Program-made: the position numbers and the translations under genes | Notes under the pieces: generated by a model | Databases searched by the model: none | The model's input: only the letters and a program-made list of their open reading frames with translations | Told to the model about the DNA's origin: nothing | Shown here: positions 18,063 to 26,504 of the stretch, piece by piece | Position numbering within the stretch: the first letter of the stretch is position 1 | How the letters are laid out: each line of letters begins with the position of its first letter | Source of the DNA: RPQJ01 sp963696545 | GTDB taxonomy: Bacteria > Pseudomonadota > Gammaproteobacteria > Steroidobacterales > Steroidobacteraceae | NCBI GenBank assembly: GCA_963696545.1 | Contig: CAVOKQ010000012.1 | Span: 124,001 to 188,000 of the forward strand | Length of the DNA stretch: 64,000 nucleotides | Reading direction: 5' to 3'

Positions 18063-18275
18063 ATGGGCTTTTCGATTCAGAGCTCCCTGGGCGACCTGCT
18101 GGACAACGAGCAGACCAAGGCGATCCTGGAGCAGCACATGCCGGGGATTTCGACCCACCCGCAGATCGCCATGGGGCGCGGCTTCCCGCTGTCCGTGGTG
18201 GCCAACTTCTCGGGCGGTATGATCACCGAGGACATGCTGAAGACCGTTGACGCGGAGCTCGCGAAGCTCGGTTGA
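18063..18275 (+). CDS. small conserved-looking 70-residue protein
   Basis: A 70-residue soluble protein (MGFSIQSSLGDLLDNEQ through DMLKTVDAELAKLG), without signal or membrane segment. It looks like a helical domain with a central FSGG turn. ATG 18063 follows GAGAGGA at 18053-18059 closely. The frame is open to 17997, but the ribosome site supports the shorter form. I believe similar short domains occur alone or at enzyme C-termini, but I cannot name a function. It stands alone between opposite-strand genes. Confidence 0.6.
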   Translation: MGFSIQSSLGDLLDNEQTKAILEQHMPGISTHPQIAMGRGFPLSVVANFSGGMITEDMLKTVDAELAKLG

Positions 18276-18279
18276 CCCG

Positions 18280-18305
18280 GGCCGGCCCCGTCCTAGGGGC
18301 CGGTC
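18280..18305. terminator. GC hairpin between convergent ends
   Basis: CCGGCCCC (18282-18289) pairs with GGGGCCGG (18296-18303) around a six-base loop, between the stop of the 70-residue gene and the stop of the GST gene. There is no T tract on either side, so it could stall or protect transcripts rather than act as a classic intrinsic terminator. Confidence 0.35.
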
Positions 18306-19475
18306 TCTACCCCCGCCTCCAGATGGTGGGGCGTTCCGAAGATCCGCAGCCTCAGCTTCTCTAGCTTGCCCAGCGCTCGTGGCTGGCACAGGGGTAGCCG
18401 CTCGCCCTGCGGATAGCCGTGCTCGAGCACGCCGTCGATTTCGAGCCACTCGAGACACCCCGTGCGCGCGAGCACGGCTCGCGCGCGCTCGGCCGCGACC
18501 GGCGGCAGTCCCGCCAGTTCTTCCTGCAGCACCGCACGGCGCCAGGCTTGGAACGGCACGGCCCTGAGCCGCGAATAGTCCTGGCCGTCCAGCCGCACCG
18601 AGTAATGGCTGTGGCCATCGGCGACGGCACGCGCGTTGGCATGCAACTCCGGCAGGTAACGGCGCGCGGCCCTTGAGAGCAACGGCTCCAGTCCTTCGGG
18701 CAGGCCGTCGACATCTGCGGCCCAGGCGGTTCCGCCGAGTTGATTCGAGCGTGCGTGCCACATCCTCGCCACCCACTCGTACACCGCGGGAGCCTTGTTG
18801 CGCATGATCCGCGCCGGGGTCGGGTCGATGCCGAAGTGCCGGAACATCGATGCGAAGTAGCCGAAGTCCGCGAGGCTTGGGCGATCCCCGAACAGGAACG
18901 GTCTGCGGCTGAATACGGCTTCGAGGTCCGCGAGTTCGTCGGAGTAATGCCGCTCGACGTCCGCGCGATTGGCGTTCGTGATGCCTTCGCCGCGCACGTA
19001 TACGCGGCGCTGTCGATCGAGCACCGTGTGCCGCAGTATTGCCGCCGGCGTGAGCGGGTAGGAAAGGAAATCCTCGGTGAATCTGCGCGCGTACAGCCTG
19101 CGCGTCCTTCGCGAAGGCCCAACGGTAGTAGAGCGCGGGACGCCACAGGCCTTCATCCGCGTAATCCTCGAGCAGGCGACAGAAGAATGCCGCCGTCGGA
19201 TCCTCGGGCAGCACCGGTGCGGCAGGGTAGCGCTGCTCGAACCACTCGATCATTGCCGTGCTGTCACGCAGGAACGAGCCGTCGGCGCACTCGACGACCG
19301 GGACCTCGACGAGCCCGGTCTGCGGTGCGACCCGATCCACGAGTTCCGCCCAGGTGATCTCGTGCACGCGATGGGGAATGCCCTTGTACGCGAGATACGC
19401 CTGCATCTTCCCGCTGAAATACGAGATGTCGTAGATGTGCAGCGTGTAGGGCTCGAGGCGGCTGAGCTCGTTCAT
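18293..19475 (-). pseudogene. glutathione S-transferase family protein, frameshifted
   Basis: The N-terminal part (LHIYDISYFSGKMQAYLAYK, EVPVVECADGSFLRDST, IEWFEQRYPAAPV) is a GST thioredoxin-fold domain with the usual cis-Pro and Ser. The helical C-terminal part (RRPFLFGDRPSLADFGYFAS) continues in another frame. The switch is near 19097: KDAQ in the first frame joins LYARRFTEDF in the second, fixed by one extra G or two missing bases. Together they give about 393 residues, long for a GST. ATG 19475 follows GAGGA. This is either a sequencing insertion or a recent loss. Confidence 0.75.
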
Positions 19476-19548
19476 CGTCGTCCGTTCCTCGCGAGGGCTG
19501 CTAGGTTGCCCCAGCGACGAGACTCGTGCCACTGCGTGCGCCTGCCGC

Positions 19549-19577
19549 TTGCAGTCGCGCCTGAGAAAGGTTATATG
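19549..19577 (+). promoter_or_regulatory. weak candidate promoter for the DUF3604 operon
   Basis: TTGCAG (19549-19554) and TATATG (19572-19577), 17 bases apart, lie in the intergenic gap upstream of the DUF3604 gene and on its strand. Both boxes match the sigma-70 consensus only partly. Confidence 0.25.
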
Positions 19578-19624
19578 CGCCCTTCGACCACGGGCGGGAA
19601 CACGTCCGGACAGTGGGGGCGAGA

Positions 19625-21881
19625 ATGAAGAGAATCTTCATCACGATCGGCGGCCTCATCGCGCTGCTGCTCGCGGGCTTCGCGTTCTGGTGGATCGGCG
19701 CACAGAACGGCTGGTTCGGCCACGAGCGGGACGCGGGTCCGATCACCGGCAAGGCAATTCCTGCGGACGTGATTGCGGCGCGCGGCCAGGCGGTTGCAGC
19801 CGCGGCTCCGGAGGGCGAGACCGACCAGATCCTCTTCGGCGACCTGCACGTCCACACGACCTATTCCACGGACGCATTCATGTGGGCGCTGCCGATGCTC
19901 GGTGGTCCTGGCGTGTATCCGGTCGGTGACGCCTGCGACTTCGCGCGCTTACTGCTCCGGCCTCGACTTCTGGTCGATCACGGACCACGCCGAAGCGGGC
20001 ACGCCGTACCGCTGGAAGCAGACCAAGGACTCCATCCGCCAGTGCCAGTCCGTGTCGGGCGACCCGCAGTCGCCGGACCTCGTGTCGTTCATCGGTTTCG
20101 AGTGGACGCAGGTGGGCCGCACGCCCGCCGAGCATTTCGGCCACAAGAACGTGATCTTCGAGAGCCTCGACGACAGGGAAGTGGCGGCGCGCCAGATCGC
20201 GGCGTCCGGAGTCGCGACTGACACTTTGCGCAAGACGTTTCCAGGCGTGTCGCCATTCCTGGCACTCGAAGACATGCCGGATCGTTCCATCTATTACGAC
20301 TTCAATCGCTTCATCAAGAACGTCCAGAAGGTGCCGGCCTGCGATCCGAACGTCACGTCCGACAAGCTGCCGGACGATTGCTTCGAGGAAGCGGCAACAC
20401 CGGGCGACCTGGTTCGCAGGCTCGACGAGCAGGGCCTGAAGCCGCTGATCATCCCGCACGGCTCGAGCTGGGGTTACTACACGCCGGCCGGCACGACCTG
20501 GGACAAGGCGCTCGCGCCGAAGGACCACCCGGAGCGCTTCACCCTGATCGAGATCTATTCGGGCCACGGCAATTCCGAGGAATACCGCTCGTGGAAGGAC
20601 ATCGTGCCCAACGCGGACGGCACGTCGGCCACGTGTCCGCCGCCGACTGCGAATTACCTGCCGAGCTGCTGGCGCGCGGGTGACATCATCATGGAGCGCT
20701 GCCTGAAGACCGGGCAGAAGGAGGAGGTGTGCTCCAAGCGCGCAGACGAGGCGCGCCTTGCGTACGCCAACATGGGCATCGCGGGCCACCTCGTGGTCGG
20801 CGGCGCGCAGCCAGAGGACTGGCTCGACGCGGGCCAGTGCACCGACTGCTTCCTGCCGCCGTTCAATCATCGGCCGGGCACGTCCGTGCAGTACGGTCTG
20901 TCGGTGTCGCGCTTCGAAGAGGATTCGAAGCACCCGGCGCGTTTCCACTGGGGGTTCATCGGATCGTCCGACAATCACCGGGCGCGCCCGGGCACCGGTT
21001 ACAAGCAGTTCAACCGGCGCGTGAACACCGAGGCGTCGGGCGCCATCGACGCGAAGATGCGTGCGAGGCTGCTCGGCAAGCAAAGCGAGGCCGACGCGTT
21101 CCCGCACCCGATCCCGCAGGACGAGTTGCTGAAGATGGCTGGCTTCCAGCTCACCGAGTTCGAGCGGCAGTCGTCGTTCTGGCTGACCGGCGGGCTCGCC
21201 GCGGTGCACGCGAAAGACCGTACCCGCGAGGCGATCTGGGACGCGCTCGAGAAGCGCGAGGTCTACGCGACTTCGGGCCACAAGATCCTGCTGTGGTTCG
21301 ATGCGCGCGAGGCGACCGGTACCGTCGCGCGCATGGGCGGCGACATGACCACTGCGGAATCGCCGACGTTCACCGTGCGGGCGGTCGGCTCGTTCAAGCA
21401 GAAGCCTGGCTGCCCCGATTTCGCGAGGACGGGCATCGATGCCGAGCGAGTGCAGCACCTGTGCTCGGGCGAGTGCGATAACCCGTCGGATGAGCGCAAG
21501 CTGATCACGCGCGTCGAGGTCGTGCGGATCCGGCCGCAGGTGCAGCCGGGCGAGCCGGTCGACGGGCTGATCGAGGACAAGTTCATCGTGCACCAGTGCG
21601 ATGCGAACCCGAACGGCTGCAGCTTCACTTTCACCGATCCCGCGTATGCGGCCGGTGGGCGCGACGCGATTTACTACGTGCGCGCGATCGAGGAAGCGGA
21701 GCCCACGATCAACGCGAAGCCGATCGAGTGCGTGCGCGACGAGTCGGGACGCTGCACCCAGGCGAAGCTGTGCTTCGGTGACTATCGCAGCGGTCCCGGC
21801 GACTGCACTGCGCCGGCAGAGCCGCGCGCGTGGTCGTCGCCGATCTACCTGTACCACCCAACCGCTGCGTCGCGTGGCTGA
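19625..21881 (+). pseudogene. DUF3604 (PHP-superfamily-like) protein, frameshifted
   Basis: The gene starts with a membrane or signal helix (IFITIGGLIALLLAGFAFWW), then the metal-site motif GDLHVHTTYSTDAF. At 19949-19950 an extra T breaks the frame: GDACDFAR continues as YCSGLDFWSITDHAEAG one frame over and then runs intact to 21881. ITDHAE and SDNHRARPGTGYK are further family blocks. DUF3604 proteins belong to the PHP metal-dependent hydrolase group, are periplasmic and have no assigned substrate. With one base removed the product is about 751 residues, so a sequencing insertion is likely. It heads an operon with PpiC and HupE genes. Confidence 0.82.
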
Positions 21882-22764
21882 AGGCGGGGATCGCGACGGG
21901 CCCGCTCGACGCACGGGACGGCTGCTCGCCGCGGGCGCCGTGGTCGGGCTCGCCGCGGCGTTGTGGGGCGCGCTGGGCCAGCCCGGATTCGGGCGACCCG
22001 GACGTGATGCAATCGCGTCGGTGAATGGCATCGAGGTGGCGCGGGCGGATTACGAGCGGGCGCTGGGTGCACTCGCTGCCGACAAGCGCTCTCCGCTGAC
22101 GACCGCAGACGCGCGACGCGCGCTCGATCGGCTGGTCGACGAGGAGCTGCTGGTCAGCCGCGGGCTGGAACTCGGTCTCGGTACCAGCGATCTCGCGGTC
22201 CGCAAGGCGCTGGTGGACGCGATGGTGCAGTTCGCCGCAGCCGAGGCGGCAGGCCGCAAGCCCAGCGACGAGGAACTTCGCAGTTTCTACGCCGAGCGCC
22301 CCCAGCTCGCACGACCCGCGCCGCAGCTGCGCGTGCGTGTGGTCAGCTTCCCGTCGGCCGACGGAGCGCAGGTTGAGGCAATGCGTGCGGCGCTGCGCGC
22401 CGGGCAGGATTTCGATTCCGCGGCCCACAACGCAGGCGCGGAGTCGGTAATCGTCCCCGACACGCTGTTGCCGGCCGGCAAGCTTGCCGATTATGCGGGC
22501 CCGGTCGTCCGCGACGTGGCGATCTCGCTTGCGGCGGGCGAAGTCGCCGGTCCCGTCGATGCGGGCGGGGTGCCTACGTTCGTGTTCCTGCTCGACAAGC
22601 GCGAGGGGCAAGCCCCGCCGTTCGACACTGTGCGGGACGTCGTTGCGGAGGAGTGGCGCCGCCGACAGGCCGAGTCCGCGCTCGCGCACTACCTGCAGGG
22701 GCTCAGGCGGTCGGCGAAGATCCGTTACGCGGACGACGCCCCGGTGGCGGTGACGCGACAGTGA
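21874..22764 (+). CDS. membrane-anchored PpiC/SurA-type peptidyl-prolyl isomerase
   Basis: A 296-residue protein: a short basic N-terminus, a hydrophobic anchor (LLAAGAVVGLAAALWGALG), then a SurA-like helical chaperone region (VNGIEVARADYERALGAL, LVDEELLVSRGLELGLGTSD) and a parvulin-type domain near residues 160-265. GTG 21874 is chosen: it overlaps the DUF3604 stop by eight bases and lies just before the anchor. The protein would help fold exported partners. The gene is coupled at both ends (GTGA with hupE), which suggests it serves the DUF3604 or HupE product. Confidence 0.8.
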   Translation: MAEGGDRDGPARRTGRLLAAGAVVGLAAALWGALGQPGFGRPGRDAIASVNGIEVARADYERALGALAADKRSPLTTADARRALDRLVDEELLVSRGLELGLGTSDLAVRKALVDAMVQFAAAEAAGRKPSDEELRSFYAERPQLARPAPQLRVRVVSFPSADGAQVEAMRAALRAGQDFDSAAHNAGAESVIVPDTLLPAGKLADYAGPVVRDVAISLAAGEVAGPVDAGGVPTFVFLLDKREGQAPPFDTVRDVVAEEWRRRQAESALAHYLQGLRRSAKIRYADDAPVAVTRQ

Positions 22765-23960
22765 TCGTTCGGCTGCTCGCAGTTTTCGCTGCTGCGCTGC
22801 TCACGAGCTTGCCGGCCGCGGCGCATACACGCAGCCAGTCTTTTTCCAGCTGGAGTGTCGATGGCTCGACGTTGACCGGTGTGTTCCAGGTCGATGCACG
22901 CCGGGTCACGCAACTCAGCGAGCAGGCGGACTCGAGCAACCTCGGGTCGCTGCTGGCCGGTCACCTGGCGAACACCGTCGCAGTCACGCAGCAGCGCACG
23001 AAGTGCAGCCTCGGTGCGCCGAAGGTGCTCGGGTCGGCCCGCGGCGACGTCCGCGTCGAGATGTCCTTCGTCTGTCCGAAACCGATCGACCAGGTGCCCG
23101 TCGAGGTCGTCATCGGAGCGTTCTTCGAGGTCTCGCCCAGCCATGTCCACTATGCGCGCGTCGCGCGCCCCGGCGGACAGGCGCAGGAAGTGCTGGCGAC
23201 GGTGCGGTCCCATGAGTTCGAAGTCGGGGCGGCTGCCGCGGCCCCACCGACGGACCTCGGGGCATTCTTCCGCCTCGGGCTCGAGCACGTGTTGTCGGGT
23301 GTCGACCACCTCGCGTTCCTGCTGGCCCTCGCGTTGCTCGCAGGCAGCTTCGGGCGCGCGTTCTGGGCCGCCACCGGGTTCACGCTGGGGCATTCACTGA
23401 CGCTCGGGCTGGTGGCTGTCGGCTGGCTGAGCCCGAACGTGCCCGCGGTCGAGGCGCTGATCGGATTCACGGTCGCGTTTGCGGCCGGGGAGGCTTACGC
23501 GTCCCGCCCGGGTCGGGCGCCGCACACCGGATGGATCACGCTCGGGGTGGTTGCGGCCGTGCCGCTGGCGGCAAAGCTCGTGGGGGCCTCGCTTCTACCC
23601 TGGGCTGTCGTCGCGGGAACTGCGATGTTTGCGGCTTGTGCTGGCGGTCTGAGTGGCGAATCGGCGCGGCGGCTTGCGCCGGTCCTCGCGGCCGCATTCG
23701 GCCTGGCGCATGGCGCGGGCTTTGCCGGCGCGCTGCTCGAACTCGACATTCCGCGCGAGCGCCTGCTGACGGCACTGCTCGGATTCAACCTCGGGGTCGA
23801 GGCCGCCCAGCTGCTCGCGCTGGTGGTGGTTGCAGGCGTCGCGCTTGCGGCCGCGCAGATGCCTGCCCACGCGCGGAGCAGGGCGCTCGACCACGTGACC
23901 GCGGCGCTGTTTGCCGTCGGAACATACTGGTTCGTCGAGCGCGCGCTGGTGCTCGGCTGA
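22761..23960 (+). CDS. HupE/UreJ family membrane protein
   Basis: A 399-residue protein. It has a signal peptide (LLAVFAAALLTSLPAAAH), an exported domain of about 170 residues, then the HupE/UreJ core (GLEHVLSGVDHLAFLLALAL, TGFTLGHSLTLGL, VEALIGFTVAFAAGEAY) with about seven membrane helices. The His/Asp motif HVLSGVDH and the GHS motif are typical metal-site residues of family members thought to move nickel or cobalt. No urease or hydrogenase genes are nearby, so the cargo is uncertain. GTG 22761 overlaps the PpiC stop. Confidence 0.82.
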   Translation: MIVRLLAVFAAALLTSLPAAAHTRSQSFSSWSVDGSTLTGVFQVDARRVTQLSEQADSSNLGSLLAGHLANTVAVTQQRTKCSLGAPKVLGSARGDVRVEMSFVCPKPIDQVPVEVVIGAFFEVSPSHVHYARVARPGGQAQEVLATVRSHEFEVGAAAAAPPTDLGAFFRLGLEHVLSGVDHLAFLLALALLAGSFGRAFWAATGFTLGHSLTLGLVAVGWLSPNVPAVEALIGFTVAFAAGEAYASRPGRAPHTGWITLGVVAAVPLAAKLVGASLLPWAVVAGTAMFAACAGGLSGESARRLAPVLAAAFGLAHGAGFAGALLELDIPRERLLTALLGFNLGVEAAQLLALVVVAGVALAAAQMPAHARSRALDHVTAALFAVGTYWFVERALVLG

Positions 23961-24085
23961 GGCGGTCACTTGAAAATTGGCCGTCGCAGCATCATCTAGC
24001 GCGAGGGTCCGGCACGATGCAGCCGGCGCACGGTAGACTGTGGCGCCAGCCGGGCTGGATTGGCTCAACCAGGGATCATCACAGG

Positions 24086-24493
24086 ATGCGGGCATCGAGC
24101 ACGCGAGCGGGCGCCAACGTGGCCAGACTTCTCCCTTTGCTGCTGTTCGCCTTCTTCGCGATCTTCATGATGATCGCGAACCAGCGGCGCAACGGACCAA
24201 CGCCGCGCGACGGGCGCACCTGGCGCCCCCGGGCGCGCTCCCGCGCATGGCAGGGCGGTGCAACCGAGGCTAAGGATACGGGCCCGGATGTGCTGCATCC
24301 GGTAGACGTTGCCGGCGTGCGCGACGCTTACTCGGGCGCCGCGATCGACGCGACGAAGCCGCTGGTCCGGTGCAGCAACTGCCTCGCGCTCTATCACTCC
24401 GACAGCGTTGCCGTGCTGGCGCGCGAGAACTCGGGACGCTGCGCGTCATGCGGAGGCCGCGATTTCCGCGCCGTCGTGATGGCGCGCGACTGA
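24086..24493 (+). CDS. membrane-anchored RING/treble-clef-like zinc protein (candidate E3)
   Basis: A 135-residue protein. One helix (VARLLPLLLFAFFAIFMMIA, 12-31) is followed by an Arg-rich linker and a C-terminal zinc module with Cys96, Cys99, His104, Cys119 and Cys122 (CSNC, LYH, then GRCASCG). The spacing C-x2-C-x4-H-x14-C-x2-C, with the YH and ENSGRC elements, resembles prokaryotic RING/treble-clef domains reported near E1/E2 genes. The usual next ligand after YHxx is Ser here, so only one metal site seems complete. ATG 24086 is favoured by placement before the helix. It ends one base before the E1 gene, so an E3 or membrane-adaptor role is inferred. Confidence 0.72.
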   Translation: MRASSTRAGANVARLLPLLLFAFFAIFMMIANQRRNGPTPRDGRTWRPRARSRAWQGGATEAKDTGPDVLHPVDVAGVRDAYSGAAIDATKPLVRCSNCLALYHSDSVAVLARENSGRCASCGGRDFRAVVMARD

Positions 24494-24494
24494 G

Positions 24495-25631
24495 ATGCGC
24501 ACCGACCGCTACCGGCGGCACGACCAGATCGACTGGTTTTCGCAGGACCGGGTGCGGGCCGCACGTATCGTGGTCGTCGGTGCCGGCGCGATCGGCAACG
24601 AGGTGGTGAAGAACCTCGCGCTGCTCGGCGTCGGCGCGGTGGATGTCTACGACTTCGACGACGTCGAGGAACACAACCTCACCCGCAGCGTCTTCCTGCG
24701 CGAATCCGACATCGGCACGTGCAAGGCCACGGCCGTCGTGAAGCGTGCCGGCGACCTCGACCGCAACGTCCGTCTCCGGGCGATCGAGGGCGACTTCTGG
24801 GACGGCTTGAGCGTGTGGAGCCTCGGCCAGTACGACTGCGCGATCGGCGCCGTGGACAATTTCGAGGCACGCGTACGGCTGAACCAGATGTGCCTGATCG
24901 CGGGGACGAACCTCGTCAACGCTGGCATCGACAGCCGGCATGCGGTGGTGGAGTCGTTTCCGTTCGGCGATTCGTGGGGCGGCGCGTGCTACGAGTGCCA
25001 CCTGCCCGAGTCCGCGTATGCGCGAATGGCGGAACGCTATTCGTGCGGCGGGCTGCTGCGGCGGGCTCATGCGTCGCGGCAGGTGCCGACGACCGCGGTC
25101 ACGGCCAGCATCGCAGGCGCGCTTGCGGCGTCGACCGCGCTCCGGCTCGGGGCGGCCGATGGCGGGCATCGCACGGCGCGTCGAGTGATGATGGACACGA
25201 TTTCCGGAGCGAGTTCGGCCGTCGAGTTGGGCCGCACCGACGGTTGCCCGGCTTGCGACGGATTCCGGGAGCAGCCGAGGGTCGTGCGCACCAGGAATCG
25301 CTGGGCGCTCGCGCCCGAGATGGCGCAGCTGGACGCCGCGGCACTCAGCCAGGTGCTGCGCCTCAGCGACCCGATCGTGACGGGTTACGAGTGCGCGGCG
25401 TGCGGACCGCTGCCCGAGGCTGCGAAGTACGTCGACCACCGCGCCGCGGACTTCGACGATTCGATTGCGTCGTGCCCGCAGTGCGCGACACCGGCCGTGC
25501 GCATCGAGGTCCGGCAGCGCTTCGAGCTCGGCGAACTCGTGGAGCGCTTCGGCGCGCGACCCGTGCCAGCCAAGTTCGCTCTGGCCGACATCGGCGGGCG
25601 CACCGTCTGCTTTGATTTCGAGGAGGAATGA
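24495..25631 (+). CDS. ThiF/E1-like ubiquitin-activating adenylyltransferase
   Basis: A 378-residue E1-like enzyme. A Rossmann ATP site is seen at VVGAGAIGNE (27-36), with DFDDVEEHNLTR (53-64) and DNFEAR (121-126) as E1 adenylation blocks. Structural zinc pairs are Cys165/Cys168 and Cys251/Cys254. Cys184 in RYSCGG lies in the crossover-loop region and is a candidate catalytic thiol. A second pair of CxxC knuckles (300/303, 327/330) and a beta-rich tail follow, beyond the MoeB/ThiF core. It would adenylate the C-terminal Gly of the neighbouring Ubl and pass it to the E2. The stop overlaps the region of the Ubl ribosome site. Confidence 0.88.
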   Translation: MRTDRYRRHDQIDWFSQDRVRAARIVVVGAGAIGNEVVKNLALLGVGAVDVYDFDDVEEHNLTRSVFLRESDIGTCKATAVVKRAGDLDRNVRLRAIEGDFWDGLSVWSLGQYDCAIGAVDNFEARVRLNQMCLIAGTNLVNAGIDSRHAVVESFPFGDSWGGACYECHLPESAYARMAERYSCGGLLRRAHASRQVPTTAVTASIAGALAASTALRLGAADGGHRTARRVMMDTISGASSAVELGRTDGCPACDGFREQPRVVRTRNRWALAPEMAQLDAAALSQVLRLSDPIVTGYECAACGPLPEAAKYVDHRAADFDDSIASCPQCATPAVRIEVRQRFELGELVERFGARPVPAKFALADIGGRTVCFDFEEE

Positions 25632-25633
25632 CC

Positions 25634-25885
25634 ATGTCGAGCGAAATGAACCTCGTCGTGCGCACGGCCGACCAGACACGGCGCGCCGAACTGAACCTCG
25701 ACGGGCACAGCACTGGCGCCGACATCATCCAGGCGGCCGTGGACAACTGGGCGTTGCCGGCGGACACGGACTACACGCTGGTCAACGCAACGACCGGCAA
25801 GGCGCTGGCTCCCGGCGACTCGTTGTCGAAAGGGGTTCGTCCCGGCGACGTGCTCGAGGTGCAGCCGGTGCTGGTGGCCGGCTGA
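25634..25885 (+). CDS. ubiquitin-like (YukD-type beta-grasp) protein
   Basis: An 83-residue protein: MNLVVRTADQTRRAELNL as the first hairpin, GADIIQAAVDNWALP as the helix, YTLVNATTGKALAPGDSL as the middle strands and GDVLEVQPVLVAG as the last strand and tail. This order is the beta-grasp fold, closest in feel to YukD-like Ubls. The chain ends in a free Gly, so no processing would be needed before activation. ATG 25634 has AGGAGGA (21-27 of 25600s) six bases upstream; ATG 25628 would lie directly on that site. It lies between E1 and E2 genes, which identifies it as the modifier. Confidence 0.85.
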   Translation: MSSEMNLVVRTADQTRRAELNLDGHSTGADIIQAAVDNWALPADTDYTLVNATTGKALAPGDSLSKGVRPGDVLEVQPVLVAG

Positions 25886-25910
25886 TCGCTGGGTTCGCGG
25901 TGCTGCCGCC

Positions 25911-26504
25911 TTGACGAGTTCGCTGCGGCTGCGCTCCGACGTCGAGCTGCTGAAGGCGCTGGCCGCGGCATCGCGCGGCCGCGTCGAGTTCGAGAGCTTG
26001 CCCTCCGAGGCGCGGCCCGAGCTGGTGTCGGTCTTCTCATGCATTACCGCGGGTTCGACGCGTTATCCGGAGCAGCGCGAATCGCGCGTGGTCGTCCACG
26101 TCGCATTGCCTGAGCGCTACCCGTTCGTCGCACCGGTGGCAACGGTGCGTACGCCGATCTACCACCCGAACGTCTATCCGTCCGGAATCATATGCCTCGG
26201 TACGCGCTGGATCGCAGCCCAGGGACTCGACATCTTCGTGCAGCGGTTGCTGCGGCTTGTAACGTTCGACTCACTGCTGATCAACACTGCGTCGCCCGCC
26301 AATCGCGAAGCCGCGACCTGGTACGAAGGCAGGCGACGCGAATTCCCGGGCGCATTCCCGACGGACCGTTTTGCGGCTGACCAGGTCGTCGAGAAGATCG
26401 TGCGCTCGTGTCCCGCCTGCGGCCGCAATCTCCGCCTGCCGCGTGGGCGCAGCGGCAAGGTGCGTTGCCCGTCGTGCTCGGCCGAGTTCCAGGCGCAGAC
26501 CTGA
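25911..26504 (+). CDS. E2-like ubiquitin-conjugating enzyme with C-terminal zinc ribbon
   Basis: A 197-residue UBC-fold protein. RYPFVAPVATVRTPIYHPN ends in the HPN motif (85-87) and the active Cys95 lies in GIICLG, exactly ten residues after His85, as in eukaryotic E2s. The following WIAAQGLDIFVQRLLRL helix and NTASPANREAA region also match. A zinc ribbon (CPAC 167-170, CPSC 186-189) is fused at the C-terminus. It would receive the Ubl from the E1. The only start in frame near the Ubl stop is TTG 25911, with a weak ribosome site. TGATG overlap with the JAMM gene shows coupling. Confidence 0.88.
   Translation: MTSSLRLRSDVELLKALAAASRGRVEFESLPSEARPELVSVFSCITAGSTRYPEQRESRVVVHVALPERYPFVAPVATVRTPIYHPNVYPSGIICLGTRWIAAQGLDIFVQRLLRLVTFDSLLINTASPANREAATWYEGRRREFPGAFPTDRFAADQVVEKIVRSCPACGRNLRLPRGRSGKVRCPSCSAEFQAQT

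Noticed and set aside
19949..19950. Programmed +1 frameshift in DUF3604
   Set aside because: No slippery codon or stop like the prfB signal is seen; a single doubled T is a simpler error.
19878..22031. 717-codon minus-strand frame opposite DUF3604
   Set aside because: Arg-rich, no motif; the plus strand has the DUF3604 and PpiC blocks.
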